A stretch of DNA of 30,024 nucleotides from an uncultured Clostridia bacterium (lineage in GTDB: Bacteria; Bacillota; Clostridia; TANB77; CAG-508), in the NCBI GenBank assembly GCA_948530865.1, contig CAOTKV010000023.1:1-30024 (forward strand). The letters are read 5' to 3'. Below the pieces are notes generated by a model. That model was not told the DNA's origin, did no database searches, and saw only the letters and a list, made by a program, of their open reading frames with translations. Positions 15,766-24,552 of the stretch are shown here, one piece after another. Numbering within the stretch: the stretch's first letter is position 1; each line of letters opens with the position of its first letter. A program made the translations under genes and the position numbers.

Positions 15766-16467
15766 TCATTTTATAATATCTTTTATTACTTCTCCTGCAA
15801 TTATTAATCCTGCAACCGAAGGAACAAATGATATACTTGCTGGTACTCGTTTTCTTTCAGAACTATCTCTTGTAGATACATGTATTGGCTCTTCTTTTGA
15901 ATAAACAACTTTTAATTTTTTTATATCTCTATTTTTTAATTCTTTTCTCATTACTTTAGCAAGTGGACATACCGAAGTTTTGTAAATATCTGTTACTTCA
16001 AATCTTGTAGGATCTAATTTATTTCCTGTTCCCATGCTAGATATAATTGGAATATTTAATTTATCTGCTCTTACAATTAATTCAATTTTGGCTGTAACTG
16101 TATCTATTGCATCTACAATATATGAAATTGAATTATCTAATTTTATACTAGTATTCTCTGGTTCAAAAAATTCTTTATAAACTTCCACTTTTGCATTTGG
16201 ATTTATTGATAATATTCTTTCTTTGCACACTTCTACCTTATCTTTTCCTACTGTATTATGTGTTGCTATTAATTGTCTGTTTAAATTTGTTATATCAACA
16301 ACATCTGAATCTACTAATATGAAATTTTGGATTCCAGCTCTTACTAAACCTTCTATTACAAAAGATCCAACTCCACCAATTCCAAATACAGCTACTTTTG
16401 AATTATTTAATTTTTCAATAGCTTCTTTTCCAATTATTAATTCTGTTCTTGAAAACTGTTCCAGCAT
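15766..16467 (-). CDS. tcdA: tRNA threonylcarbamoyladenosine dehydratase (TcdA/CsdL)
   Basis: A 233-residue E1-like/ThiF-fold enzyme that uses ATP to cyclise t6A at tRNA position 37 to ct6A. The ATP-binding GIGGVGSF lies near residues 29-36, followed by DSDVVDITNLNRQ with the conserved Asp-Asn-Arg that positions ATP, and IVDAIDTVTAK near 117. The RxxSSERKR-VPAS stretch near 203 is typical of the family, and the length matches (about 230-270). It starts 12 bases after copA with an AGGAGG site and shares its transcript, ending at the terminator at 15721-15750. The link with copper is probably accidental. Confidence 0.9.
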   Translation of the reverse strand: MLEQFSRTELIIGKEAIEKLNNSKVAVFGIGGVGSFVIEGLVRAGIQNFILVDSDVVDITNLNRQLIATHNTVGKDKVEVCKERILSINPNAKVEVYKEFFEPENTSIKLDNSISYIVDAIDTVTAKIELIVRADKLNIPIISSMGTGNKLDPTRFEVTDIYKTSVCPLAKVMRKELKNRDIKKLKVVYSKEEPIHVSTRDSSERKRVPASISFVPSVAGLIIAGEVIKDIIK

Positions 16468-16479
16468 TTTGCACCTCCT

Positions 16480-16686
16480 TTATTTTATATCTATAACTTC
16501 AAAACCCGCATCTTCAATAACTGATTTTATTTTATCATTTTCAATTTCTTTACTATATTCAATTACTGCATTTTTATTTTCTAAATCTACTTCTACACTA
16601 GTTATTCCTTCTATTGAATTTAATGCTTTTTCAACACTCATTTTGCAATGATTGCATTGCATTCCTTCTATTGATATTGTTTTCAT
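16480..16686 (-). CDS. Nested CopZ-like copper chaperone (internal start in copA)
   Basis: Within copA, codon 810 is an ATG preceded by GAGGAGGT (16694-16701) with seven bases between, a nearly perfect Shine-Dalgarno arrangement made from the codons for Ile-Glu-Glu-Val. Starting there gives a 68-residue protein with the GMQCNHC copper site and the size and fold of CopZ. The same gene could therefore make the full pump and a free chaperone. E. coli copA reaches a similar result by programmed frameshifting at its N-terminal domain. A past fusion of copZ to copA that kept the old start signal is equally compatible with the sequence; translation from this start is not shown. Confidence 0.6.
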   Translation of the reverse strand: MKTISIEGMQCNHCKMSVEKALNSIEGITSVEVDLENKNAVIEYSKEIENDKIKSVIEDAGFEVIDIK

Positions 16687-19113
16687 AATTTTTACCTCCT
16701 CTATTTTTTTATTAACTTTAATATCACATTTATCATTCATACAATTTTGTACATCAACATGTTTATTTTTGAAATATCTCAATCTAAGAGCATTAGTTAC
16801 AACACATACTGAACTTAAACTCATTGCAGTTGCACCTATCATTGGATTTAATTTTAGTCCAAAATTTAAGAAAAATACTCCTGCAGCTACTGGTATTCCT
16901 ATAATATTATAGAAAAATGCCCAAAATAAATTCATTTTTATATTTCTTATAACAGCCTTACTTAAAGATATTGCTGTATCTACTTCCGATAAACTATTTT
17001 TCATTAATACAACATCTGCTGATTCAATTGCAATATCTGTTCCAGAGCCAATTGCCAAACCTACATCTGCTTTTACTAATGCTGGAGAATCGTTTATTCC
17101 ATCACCTACAAAAGCTACTTTTTTTCCTGCATCTTGAAGTTTAGAAACTTCTTTTTCTTTATCTTGTGGTAATACTTCAGAAATTACTTTATCAATTCCT
17201 ACTTCTTTGGCAATTGATTCTGCAACTAATTTATTATCTCCAGTAATCATAAAAACTTCTTTTTTCTGTTTTTTCAAATTTTCTATTGCCATTTTACTTG
17301 CTGGTTTTACAGTATCACTAACTACAATTACTCCTAATAAATTATTTTCTTTTGCAAAATACAAGCAAATCTTTCCTTGACTTGATAATTCTTTTACTTT
17401 CTCATCATAGTCTTTTGTATTTATATTATTTTCTTTCATAAAAGCTAAATTACCACCATAATACTTTACACCTTCTATCTTTCCTTTTACACCTCTTCCA
17501 GAAACAGCTAAAAATTCCTCTACATTTTCAAGTTCTATATTATTTTCTTCAGCTTTTTGAATTAGTGCTTCTGCCAAAGGATGTTCTGAATTTTTTTCTA
17601 AACTTGAAGCTATTTTTAATAAATTGTTTTCTGATGCAATATTATTATTAATATTTCCAACAAATTTTATTTTTCCATTTCCAATTTGACTTTCTTGCAT
17701 AATTTGCAAATTTGTTATTATTTCTACTACTTTAGGCTTACCTCTAGTAATAGTACCTGTTTTATCTAAAACAACTGTATCCACTAAATGAAGTAATTCC
17801 AAGCTCTCTGCTGATTTGAATAAAATTCCATTTTCAGCACCTTTTCCAGTTCCAACCATAATTGCAACAGGAGTTGCTAAGCCAAGTGCACAAGGACAAG
17901 AAATTACTAAAACAGCAATTCCTATACTTAATGCAAACTCAAAACTTTGACCTTGGAAAACCCAAAATATTGTAGCCAAAACTGCAATAGATATTACTAT
18001 TGGAACAAATACTCCAGAAACTTTATCTGCTAGTCGAGATATTGGAGCTTTTGAATTACTTGCCTCTTCTACTAATTTTATAATTTGTGAAAGAGTAGTA
18101 TCTTCTCCAACCTTTGTTGCTTTAACTTTTAAATACCCATTTTTATTTATTGTTCCAGAAACAACATTATCCCCTATATTCTTTTCAACTGGTATACTTT
18201 CTCCAGTAATACTTGATTGATCTATTGAAGATTTTCCTTCAATTATTACTCCATCTATTGGAACACTACTTCCAGGCTTTATTATAACTATATCATCTTT
18301 TGATATTTCATTAATACCAACTTCTATTTCTTTATTATCTTTTAATATAATTGCTGTTTTTGGTGCTAAATTTATTAATTTTGAAATAGCATCACCTGTT
18401 TTTCCTTTAGATTTTGTTTCTAAGTATTTTCCTATTGTTATTAAAGTAAGAATTGTTCCAGCTGATTCAAAATATAAATCCATTCTAAATTGATCTACTA
18501 ATTCCAAATTTCCATGACCTAAGCCATAACCTATCATATAAATAGCATATACTCCATAAGCAATAGCTGCTGTTGAACCAATTGCCACTAGTGAATCCAT
18601 ATTAGGACTTCTTTTAAATAATTTTTTAAAACCATTTATAAAATATGCTCTATTAACATACATGATTGGTAAAAGTAATAATACCTGAGTTAACGCAAAT
18701 GTAATAGAATTTTCTGAACCATCAAATAAATTACTAATTATCTCTGGTACTGGAATATTAAATAATTTAAATATCATATGATGCATTGCAACAATCATTA
18801 ATGGTATCCAAAAACAAATAGAAATTATTAATCTTTTTTTCATTCCACTAATAATATCACTATTATTAACTTTTTTACTATCTTCTACATTTTTATTTTC
18901 TGAATTTGTAGAAGCTCCATAACCTGCGTCTACAACAGCTGAAATTATTTTCTCATTGTCCAATTTATTTTCTTCATATTCGACTACCATATTATTAGAA
19001 AGTAAATTAACATTAACAGATTTTACTCCGTCTAATTTTTCAACTGCTTTATTAACATGAGCTTGACAACTACTACAAGTCATTCCTTGAATATTAAACT
19101 TAACTTTCTTCAT
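16480..19113 (-). CDS. copA: Copper-exporting P1B-type ATPase with N- and C-terminal HMA domains
   Basis: An 877-residue Cu(I) export pump of the cytoplasmic membrane. An N-terminal HMA domain has CSSC at 13-16. Transmembrane helices follow, with TGES (303-306) in the actuator domain, the ion-binding CPC at 406-408, the phosphorylated D450 in DKTGT, HP near 511 and GDGIND near 670. After the last helices comes a linker with two extra cysteines (about 791-796) and then a complete second HMA domain (810-877) with CNHC, which is unusual at the C-terminus and looks like a fused CopZ chaperone. It follows csoR by 47 bases and is controlled by the CsoR operator at 19496-19512. Confidence 0.93.
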   Translation of the reverse strand: MKKVKFNIQGMTCSSCQAHVNKAVEKLDGVKSVNVNLLSNNMVVEYEENKLDNEKIISAVVDAGYGASTNSENKNVEDSKKVNNSDIISGMKKRLIISICFWIPLMIVAMHHMIFKLFNIPVPEIISNLFDGSENSITFALTQVLLLLPIMYVNRAYFINGFKKLFKRSPNMDSLVAIGSTAAIAYGVYAIYMIGYGLGHGNLELVDQFRMDLYFESAGTILTLITIGKYLETKSKGKTGDAISKLINLAPKTAIILKDNKEIEVGINEISKDDIVIIKPGSSVPIDGVIIEGKSSIDQSSITGESIPVEKNIGDNVVSGTINKNGYLKVKATKVGEDTTLSQIIKLVEEASNSKAPISRLADKVSGVFVPIVISIAVLATIFWVFQGQSFEFALSIGIAVLVISCPCALGLATPVAIMVGTGKGAENGILFKSAESLELLHLVDTVVLDKTGTITRGKPKVVEIITNLQIMQESQIGNGKIKFVGNINNNIASENNLLKIASSLEKNSEHPLAEALIQKAEENNIELENVEEFLAVSGRGVKGKIEGVKYYGGNLAFMKENNINTKDYDEKVKELSSQGKICLYFAKENNLLGVIVVSDTVKPASKMAIENLKKQKKEVFMITGDNKLVAESIAKEVGIDKVISEVLPQDKEKEVSKLQDAGKKVAFVGDGINDSPALVKADVGLAIGSGTDIAIESADVVLMKNSLSEVDTAISLSKAVIRNIKMNLFWAFFYNIIGIPVAAGVFFLNFGLKLNPMIGATAMSLSSVCVVTNALRLRYFKNKHVDVQNCMNDKCDIKVNKKIEEVKIMKTISIEGMQCNHCKMSVEKALNSIEGITSVEVDLENKNAVIEYSKEIENDKIKSVIEDAGFEVIDIK

Positions 19114-19160
19114 TTTTCCTCCAATTTATTTTCTTTAAAATTACTTTTTTATTAGTAAAT

Positions 19161-19472
19161 TTATTGTAATTTTTTTATTAAAAGCATTACATCATCTAAT
19201 ATCTCCAAATTTCCATTTTGTATATCATGAGCAACACATGATTTCAAATGCCCTTCTAGCATTTGATTTCCTAAACTTTGCAGTGCCTTATTTACTGCTG
19301 CAATCTGAACTAATATATCACCACAATATCTATCATTTGCAACCATTTGATTTATACCTCTGATTTGGCCTTCTATAATATTTAATCTTTTAGTTAGATT
19401 TTTTTTTACTTCTTCGCTTCTTTTGGTGCTTCTAATATTTTCTTTATTACTTTCACAACATTTCTTTTCCAT
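19161..19472 (-). CDS. csoR: Copper-sensing repressor CsoR
   Basis: A 103-residue all-helical DUF156 repressor. The Cu(I) ligands are visible as C50 (RYCGDIL), H75 and C79 (EGHLKSC), the Cys-His-Cys set of CsoR as opposed to the nickel- or formaldehyde-sensing relatives. An extra CC pair lies near the N-terminus (residues 5-6). It is the first gene of csoR-copA-tcdA, and its promoter contains a classic CsoR operator, so it represses its own operon until Cu(I) binds. Confidence 0.93.
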   Translation of the reverse strand: MEKKCCESNKENIRSTKRSEEVKKNLTKRLNIIEGQIRGINQMVANDRYCGDILVQIAAVNKALQSLGNQMLEGHLKSCVAHDIQNGNLEILDDVMLLIKKLQ

Positions 19473-19490
19473 ATTATCACCTCGTTAATT

Positions 19491-19519
19491 ATTATATACC
19501 CCATAGGGGTATGTGTCAA
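19491..19519 (-). promoter_or_regulatory. csoR-copA promoter with embedded CsoR operator
   Basis: -35 TTGACA (19514-19519), 17-base spacer, -10 TATAAT (19491-19496) on the minus strand. The palindrome ATACCCC-TAT-GGGGTAT (19496-19512) fills almost the entire spacer, so bound repressor would block polymerase directly. Confidence 0.92.
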
Positions 19520-19522
19520 TAT

Positions 19523-19553
19523 AAAAAAGAAAGAATATTATTCAATATTCTTT
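19523..19553 (-). terminator. Terminator at the end of the Fe-S/tRNA-thiolation operon
   Basis: AAAGAATATT (minus strand, 19544-19553) pairs with AATATTCTTT (19530-19539), followed by TCTTTTTT. It overlaps the last codons of the TtcA-like gene and directly precedes the csoR promoter. Confidence 0.7.
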
Positions 19554-20402
19554 TCTATTTTTTTCTCTAATCTTTCTTCATAGTCATCTAAAAAATGATA
19601 TGTGTTTTCTCCTCTTTTATACGAAATTATTGTATCTAAATTAACATTTTGAACACTGTTAAAAATATTAATATCTATATTAGCATAAACTTTTTTCATT
19701 TCTTTTATAAGAGTTTTCATTTCCTGTCTTTTAGATTTTCCATCTTCATTATGATTTTCTGTATACTCTTCTGTAAATCTGCATGCACATTGAATAAAAT
19801 CTAGATTATTTCTATCTTTCCAAGCAATTACATCATCTTCCTTTACATAGTATAATGGACGTATAAGTTCCATTCCTGGATGTGATGTACTTTGAACTTT
19901 AGGCATCATTGTTTGCATTTGAGCTCCATAAAACATTCCCATTAAAATTGTTTCAATAACATCATCAAAGTGATGTCCGAAGAGCTATTTTATTACAACC
20001 AAGTTCTTTGGCCTTTTCATACAAATATCCTCTTCTCATTCTTGCACATATGTAACATGGATTATCTTCTATGTTTACTACTCTATTAAAAATATCAGTT
20101 TCAAACATTGTTATAGGTATGTTTAATAATTTACTATTGCTAATAATTTTTTCTTTGTTAAGTTCATTATAACCTGGATTCATTACAATAAATTCAAGTT
20201 CAAAATTCATTTTTCTATGTTTTTTTAATTCTTGAAAGCATTTCGTCATAAGCATTGAATCTTTTCCACCTGAAATACATACAGCTATTTTATCTCCTTC
20301 AGAAATCATCTCAAAATCACATATAGCCTTAACAAATTTTTTCCATATTTCCTTTCTAAATCTTTTAGTAATAGTTTTTTCTATTTCTTCATATTTTTCC
20401 AT
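19538..20402 (-). pseudogene. TtcA-like tRNA thiolation ATPase, interrupted by one base
   Basis: A PP-loop enzyme of the TtcA/TilS superfamily in two frames. Residues 1-145 (20402 to 19965) hold the PP-loop SGGKDSML near 45 and CYIC near 115; the second part holds FDD, the remainder of the adenylation fold, and CACRF with a third cysteine. TtcA proteins use a [4Fe-4S] cluster on three cysteines to thiolate tRNA (s2C32). The reading CTT-CGG-ACA-TCA-CTT-TGA contains one extra C at about 19979; without it the text is CTT-GGA-CAT-CAC, giving the conserved LGHHFDD. Both parts are otherwise well conserved, which suggests a recent event, a sequencing error or recoding. It ends the operon starting with the DtxR-like regulator. 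Confidence 0.8.
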
Positions 20403-20419
20403 TAATATTCCTCTAATAT

Positions 20420-21337
20420 CTACATTATACTTTTTGTATTTTTAAATCTATAATAACAATCTCTTATATTAGGATAATAGTCTGCAACACGCTTTAATGA
20501 ACCATCTTCCATAGTTATTGTAAGGTTAGGATATGTTAATATCATTTTTTCATTATTCCAATATTTGTATATAAAATCTGCTTTTTCTTTATTATTGTAT
20601 ATATAATGATAATAATTTTCTGCTTCTTGTTTATTTGCTATAGGTAAATTATTTTCTACACACACTCTTGTTAAATATACATTTATAGCATATCCTGAAA
20701 TAACACAATCTACAAATAAAAATATAATTAGAAAACTGACTACAACTCTTAGAAATTTTAAATTTAATTTTCCTTTTATCCAATTTATAAATTTATCTAT
20801 TCTAGGATTAATTCCTTTCATTAAATAAACTCCTAAAAGTCCCCAAAAAATTGAATACAAAAAACAAATTCTACCATTTATATTTAAAAATCTATCTGAA
20901 TAGTCCCACCATTTTACATTAAGTAACATCTCACCAAAAAAGCTAACTGTATATTCTACAATTGAACCAACTATAAATCCACCTGCAAATAAGGTATAGT
21001 TATTTTTGAAAAATTTATATCTTAAACTTAAAATTATAACAACAGCACCTACACCATAAATACTACAAAATGGACCATATAAAAAACTTTGTCTAGATTC
21101 AAAAACACCATAATTTAATAAAGCAAAAATAGTTTCTATTATAAAACCCAAAAAACTATATATTATAAAATAAGCAAAAACACTCCAAATTGATGTTTTC
21201 TCTGGATTTCCTATCGGTTTACTATTCTCCTCATCAATTTTCTTTAAATAACCTTTTATTTTAATTTTTTCACTATTTAATAATTTTTGTACTTCTTCTT
21301 TTTTATTTTTTACTTTTTCTTCAACATCTAATACCAT
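20420..21337 (-). CDS. CmpB-type putative ABC-transporter membrane protein (PF06541-like)
   Basis: A 305-residue integral membrane protein. A charged, coiled N-terminus (1-45) precedes about five to six membrane segments between residues 50 and 220, followed by a soluble Tyr/Asn-rich tail. The sequences YSFLGFIIET and SFLYGPFCSIYG are the signature of the putative ABC-transporter type IV/CmpB family. The biochemical role of this family is unknown. It lies inside an operon of Fe-S and tRNA-thiolation genes, 18 bases before the TtcA-like gene and 24 after mnmA. No ABC ATPase partner is next to it except SufC, which belongs to the Fe-S pathway. The ribosome site AAGGCGG is rather far from the start. 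Confidence 0.75.
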   Translation of the reverse strand: MVLDVEEKVKNKKEEVQKLLNSEKIKIKGYLKKIDEENSKPIGNPEKTSIWSVFAYFIIYSFLGFIIETIFALLNYGVFESRQSFLYGPFCSIYGVGAVVIILSLRYKFFKNNYTLFAGGFIVGSIVEYTVSFFGEMLLNVKWWDYSDRFLNINGRICFLYSIFWGLLGVYLMKGINPRIDKFINWIKGKLNLKFLRVVVSFLIIFLFVDCVISGYAINVYLTRVCVENNLPIANKQEAENYYHYIYNNKEKADFIYKYWNNEKMILTYPNLTITMEDGSLKRVADYYPNIRDCYYRFKNTKSIM

Positions 21338-21360
21338 ATATATTTTACCGCCTTAGATAA

Positions 21361-22422
21361 TTAAATTATTTTTCCCCCACCTAAAACAATATCATCAATA
21401 TAAAATACAGCAGACTGACCTGGAGTTATTGCACGCTGTGGCTCATCAAATACAACCTTTATATTTTTATCTATTTCTACAATCTTTGCACTTGCAATTT
21501 TAGATGAATATCTAGTTTTTACTCCAACTTCTATAGGTGTTTTTATTTCATCTACCAATAATAAATTAATATTAGTAACTAAAATTTCTTTTTTATATAA
21601 CTTATCCTCTTCACCTACAATTACTTCATTTTTATCTTTATTAAATCCTAAAACAAAAAGTGGAACTGGATTTGAAATTCCAAGACCCTTTCTTTGTCCT
21701 ATTGTGTAATTATATAACCCTGTATGTTTTCCTAATATTTTCCCTTCTAAATTTACAATATTTCCTTCTTTAGGCTTAATATTAGAATTATCTTCTAAAA
21801 ACTTTTTATAATTTCCATCTGGAATAAAACATATATCTTCACTATCTGGTTTATTAGCCACTTTTAAATCATTATCTCTTGCAATTTTTCTAATTTCTTC
21901 TTTATTTTCAAAATCAGATAATGGAAATAAAATATGTTCTATTAAACTTTTGGGAATATTCCATAAAACATAACTTTGATCTTTTTTCCCTGCATTTGAT
22001 TGCTTCAATACCCATCTTCCATATTTTTCACTATACTCCGTTTTAGAATAATGACCAGTTGCAATATATTCACACCCTAATTCTTTTGCTTTTTCATACA
22101 TCGCACCAAATTTCATATATCTATTACATTCAATACATGGATTTGGTGTTTTACAATTTGCATAACAATCTATAAAGTCATCTATAACATATTTTTTAAA
22201 TTTTTCTTTAAAATTTAATGTATAATGTGGTATATCTAAATAATCACACACTCTTTTTGCATCTAATGTAGAAGATGCATTACAACAACTTCCATCTAAT
22301 TCTTGTTCAAATAATTTCATTGTTGTTCCTATAACTTCATATCCTTGTTTTTTTAAAAGTAGAGCAGATACGCTACTATCAACGCCTCCACTCATACCAA
22401 TCAATACTTTTTTATTTTCCAT
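21361..22422 (-). CDS. mnmA: tRNA 2-thiouridylase MnmA
   Basis: A 353-residue enzyme that adds sulfur at C2 of the wobble uridine in tRNA for Glu, Gln and Lys. The PP-loop SGGVDSS is at residues 9-15; the conserved PNPCIECNRYMKFG near 93-106 carries the catalytic Cys, and the second Cys lies in SEDICFIPDG near 195. The C-terminal beta-barrel is present (TPGQSAVFY near 337). Length is normal. It starts 10 bases after the sufB-like gene. MnmA needs sulfur from a cysteine desulfurase, which is not encoded in this window, although the Fe-S genes are adjacent. Confidence 0.93.
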   Translation of the reverse strand: MENKKVLIGMSGGVDSSVSALLLKKQGYEVIGTTMKLFEQELDGSCCNASSTLDAKRVCDYLDIPHYTLNFKEKFKKYVIDDFIDCYANCKTPNPCIECNRYMKFGAMYEKAKELGCEYIATGHYSKTEYSEKYGRWVLKQSNAGKKDQSYVLWNIPKSLIEHILFPLSDFENKEEIRKIARDNDLKVANKPDSEDICFIPDGNYKKFLEDNSNIKPKEGNIVNLEGKILGKHTGLYNYTIGQRKGLGISNPVPLFVLGFNKDKNEVIVGEEDKLYKKEILVTNINLLLVDEIKTPIEVGVKTRYSSKIASAKIVEIDKNIKVVFDEPQRAITPGQSAVFYIDDIVLGGGKII

Positions 22423-22432
22423 ATTTTATCCT

Positions 22433-23353
22433 TTATTTTAAAAATCCATTAATAATAGCATCTTCTGCTTCTTTTTCTGTTAAACCTAAAGTCATTAATT
22501 TGGTTAATTGTTCACCTGCTATTTTTCCAATTGCTGCCTCATGAATTAAATTTGCTTCTACATTATTAGCAATAATTTCAGGAATAGCAATTATTTTTGC
22601 AGAATCTTTAATAATAGCATCACATTCAACATGTCCGAAACATTTATCGTTTCCTATTACTTTTGAAGAAAATTCTTGTTTCGAATTCTCTGTTGCAACA
22701 GATCTTGAAGTAACTTTAGTACTTGCATTTTCTCCATTTAATTCAACTGCAAATGATGTTTTAGCAAACTGCTCACCATGTGTTAAAATTTTTTCACTTA
22801 CTATTAAATTGCTATTCTCTTCAAGCACACCATTTGTTACCCTTATGGTTGAATCCACACCTTTTATTTGAACAGAATCCATTTCCATTGTAGCACCACT
22901 TTTTAAGTATACTTCTGTAACTGGATTTAATATTCTTTTTCCTGTTCCAGTTCCTTCACCATAATGTTTTTCAATATATTTTACTCTTGCTCCTTTTTCT
23001 AAAAAGAAACGGTGTATTCCATCATGCTGAGAATCTTTATGATGATCATTATGAATGCCACAACCTGCTATTATTGTTACATTGGCATTTTCACCAATAT
23101 AAAAATCATTGTATACAACATCACTTAATCCACTTTCAGTTATTATTACTGGTATGTGAATAAATTCATACTTGGTATTTTCTTTAACATGTATATCAAT
23201 TCCAGAAACATCTTTTTTAGTTACAATATTTACATTTTCTGTAATTTTTCTTTCAATTCCTTTACCATCTTTTCTAATATTATATGCTCCTGTAAATTCA
23301 GCATTTCCTATACCAGTTATTTCTTGTAATAATTCTATATCTTTATTATCCAT
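22433..23353 (-). CDS. SufB/SufD-family Fe-S scaffold of a minimal two-gene SUF system
   Basis: A 306-residue SufB/SufD protein, shorter than classical SufB (about 470) because the N-terminal region is reduced. The beta-helix core runs through most of the sequence; the conserved C-terminal block holds CFGHVECDAII near 230 and HEAAIGKIAGEQL near 267, a SufB signature. With the adjoining sufC it forms a SufBC unit without SufD, SufS or SufU, as in the SUF-like minimal (SMS) systems of archaea and Clostridia. It starts directly at the sufC stop, so translation is coupled. It assembles [4Fe-4S] clusters in the cytosol, presumably for TtcA-like and other proteins. Confidence 0.88.
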   Translation of the reverse strand: MDNKDIELLQEITGIGNAEFTGAYNIRKDGKGIERKITENVNIVTKKDVSGIDIHVKENTKYEFIHIPVIITESGLSDVVYNDFYIGENANVTIIAGCGIHNDHHKDSQHDGIHRFFLEKGARVKYIEKHYGEGTGTGKRILNPVTEVYLKSGATMEMDSVQIKGVDSTIRVTNGVLEENSNLIVSEKILTHGEQFAKTSFAVELNGENASTKVTSRSVATENSKQEFSSKVIGNDKCFGHVECDAIIKDSAKIIAIPEIIANNVEANLIHEAAIGKIAGEQLTKLMTLGLTEKEAEDAIINGFLK

Positions 23354-24065
23354 CTATTGATTTTCTCCTAACTTACAACATAAAGGTTTTTCAGGAACTA
23401 TTCCTAAAAGCTCATCTTTACTTCCTATTTGTTCTATTTTTCCATTTTTAATTAAAATTACTTCATCTGCTATATTTAAAATTCTTTCTTGATGAGAAAT
23501 TATTAAAGTAGTTCCTTTAATAATCTTTTTCATATCTTCAAAAATTTTAATTAAATTTTGAAAACTCCATAAATCAATTCCAGCTTCTGGTTCATCAAAA
23601 ACAGTAAGTTTAGAATTTCTTACTGCCACAGTTGCAATTTCAATTCTTTTTAACTCTCCACCAGATAATGAACTACTAATTTCTCTATCAACATATTCTT
23701 TAGCACATAATCCAACTTTAGATAAAATCTCGCATGCTTCTGATTTATTAATTGTTTTATTAGATGATAACTTTAGTAAATCAAACACTGTTATTCCTTT
23801 AAATCTAACAGGTTGTTGAAATGCAAAAGCAATTCCAAGCTTTGCTCTTTCATTAATAGGTAAACTTGTAATATTTTGTCCATCAAAAAAAATCTCACCA
23901 GAATCTGGCTTTTCAATTCCCATTATTATCTTAGCTAATGTTGATTTTCCAGATCCGATTTGGCCCTGTTATTACAACTAATTTATTTGTATCTATTACT
24001 AAATTAATATTATCTAATATTTTTTTATTATCTCTTTCAAAACATATATTTTTTAATTCTAACAT
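23354..24065 (-). pseudogene. sufC: SufC ATPase, interrupted by one base in the Walker A region
   Basis: An ABC-type ATPase that drives SufB. The main frame (from 23923) holds the Q-loop AFQQPVRFKG, the signature SLSGGELKR, Walker B VFDEPEAGIDLW and the H-loop ISHQER, all SufC-like. The N-terminus lies in another frame, from ATG at 24065 (MLELKNICFERD) with GGAAAGG upstream, to GGG-CCA-AAT-CGG-ATC. One extra C at about 23957 breaks it; without it the text reads AAT-GGA-TCT-GGA-AAA, giving the expected Walker A GPNGSGKST. SufC is normally essential where SUF is the only Fe-S route, and everything else is intact, so a sequencing error or translational frameshift is more likely than decay. Confidence 0.82.
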
Positions 24066-24067
24066 AT

Positions 24068-24520
24068 TTATACCTTTCCTTTTAGAGAATTTCTTACACA
24101 ACATCTACATTTTTCTTTATTTATATCATAACCACAATCTAAATCATTAAAATCTAAAACCTTGTGCACATATTTGGCAAGTCTATTTAATGTATTATCT
24201 GCTAGAACTGATTTTATTTTTTCTGCTTCCTCTTCAGCGTCTTTCTTTTCAAGTTCTAAAACATCTTTAAAAAATACATAACCTATATCATAAGCTTCCA
24301 AAATTTTTTTTGCAAGATTTTCTCCAGATTCTGTTAATTCTATTGTTCCATAAGATTCATAATTTATTAAATTATTATCTTTTAAATTATTTATTGCTTT
24401 ATTTACACTAGGTTTTGAACAATTCATTTTATTTGCAATATCTGTAACTCTTATATCTCCATTTTGTTTTTTCAATATATATATTGTTTTTAAATATTCT
24501 TCTAATGCCTTACTTATCAT
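24068..24520 (-). CDS. DtxR/MntR-family regulator with a cysteine-rich tail
   Basis: A 150-residue transcription regulator. Residues 1-65 form the winged helix typical of iron- or manganese-dependent repressors (EEYLKTIYIL, then SKPSVNKAINNL), followed by a helical dimerisation region (about 70-125). The tail ends CGYDINKEKCRCC, a C-x8-C-x-CC cluster that could bind an Fe-S cluster or zinc; standard DtxR metal ligands are not obvious. The start at 24520 follows AAGGAG. It ends two bases before sufC and leads the operon, so control of Fe-S assembly by iron or cluster status is likely (inference), including autoregulation through the inverted repeat at 24535-24552. Confidence 0.8.
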   Translation of the reverse strand: MISKALEEYLKTIYILKKQNGDIRVTDIANKMNCSKPSVNKAINNLKDNNLINYESYGTIELTESGENLAKKILEAYDIGYVFFKDVLELEKKDAEEEAEKIKSVLADNTLNRLAKYVHKVLDFNDLDCGYDINKEKCRCCVRNSLKGKV

Positions 24521-24534
24521 AACTTTTCTCCTTT

Positions 24535-24552
24535 TGTTAACTACGGCTAACA
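24535..24552 (-). promoter_or_regulatory. Inverted repeat, candidate operator of the DtxR-like regulator
   Basis: TGTTA-N8-TAACA, abutting the -10 box and spanning the expected transcription start, just before the ribosome site of the regulator. It is suited to autoregulation; the short arms make chance possible. Confidence 0.45.
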
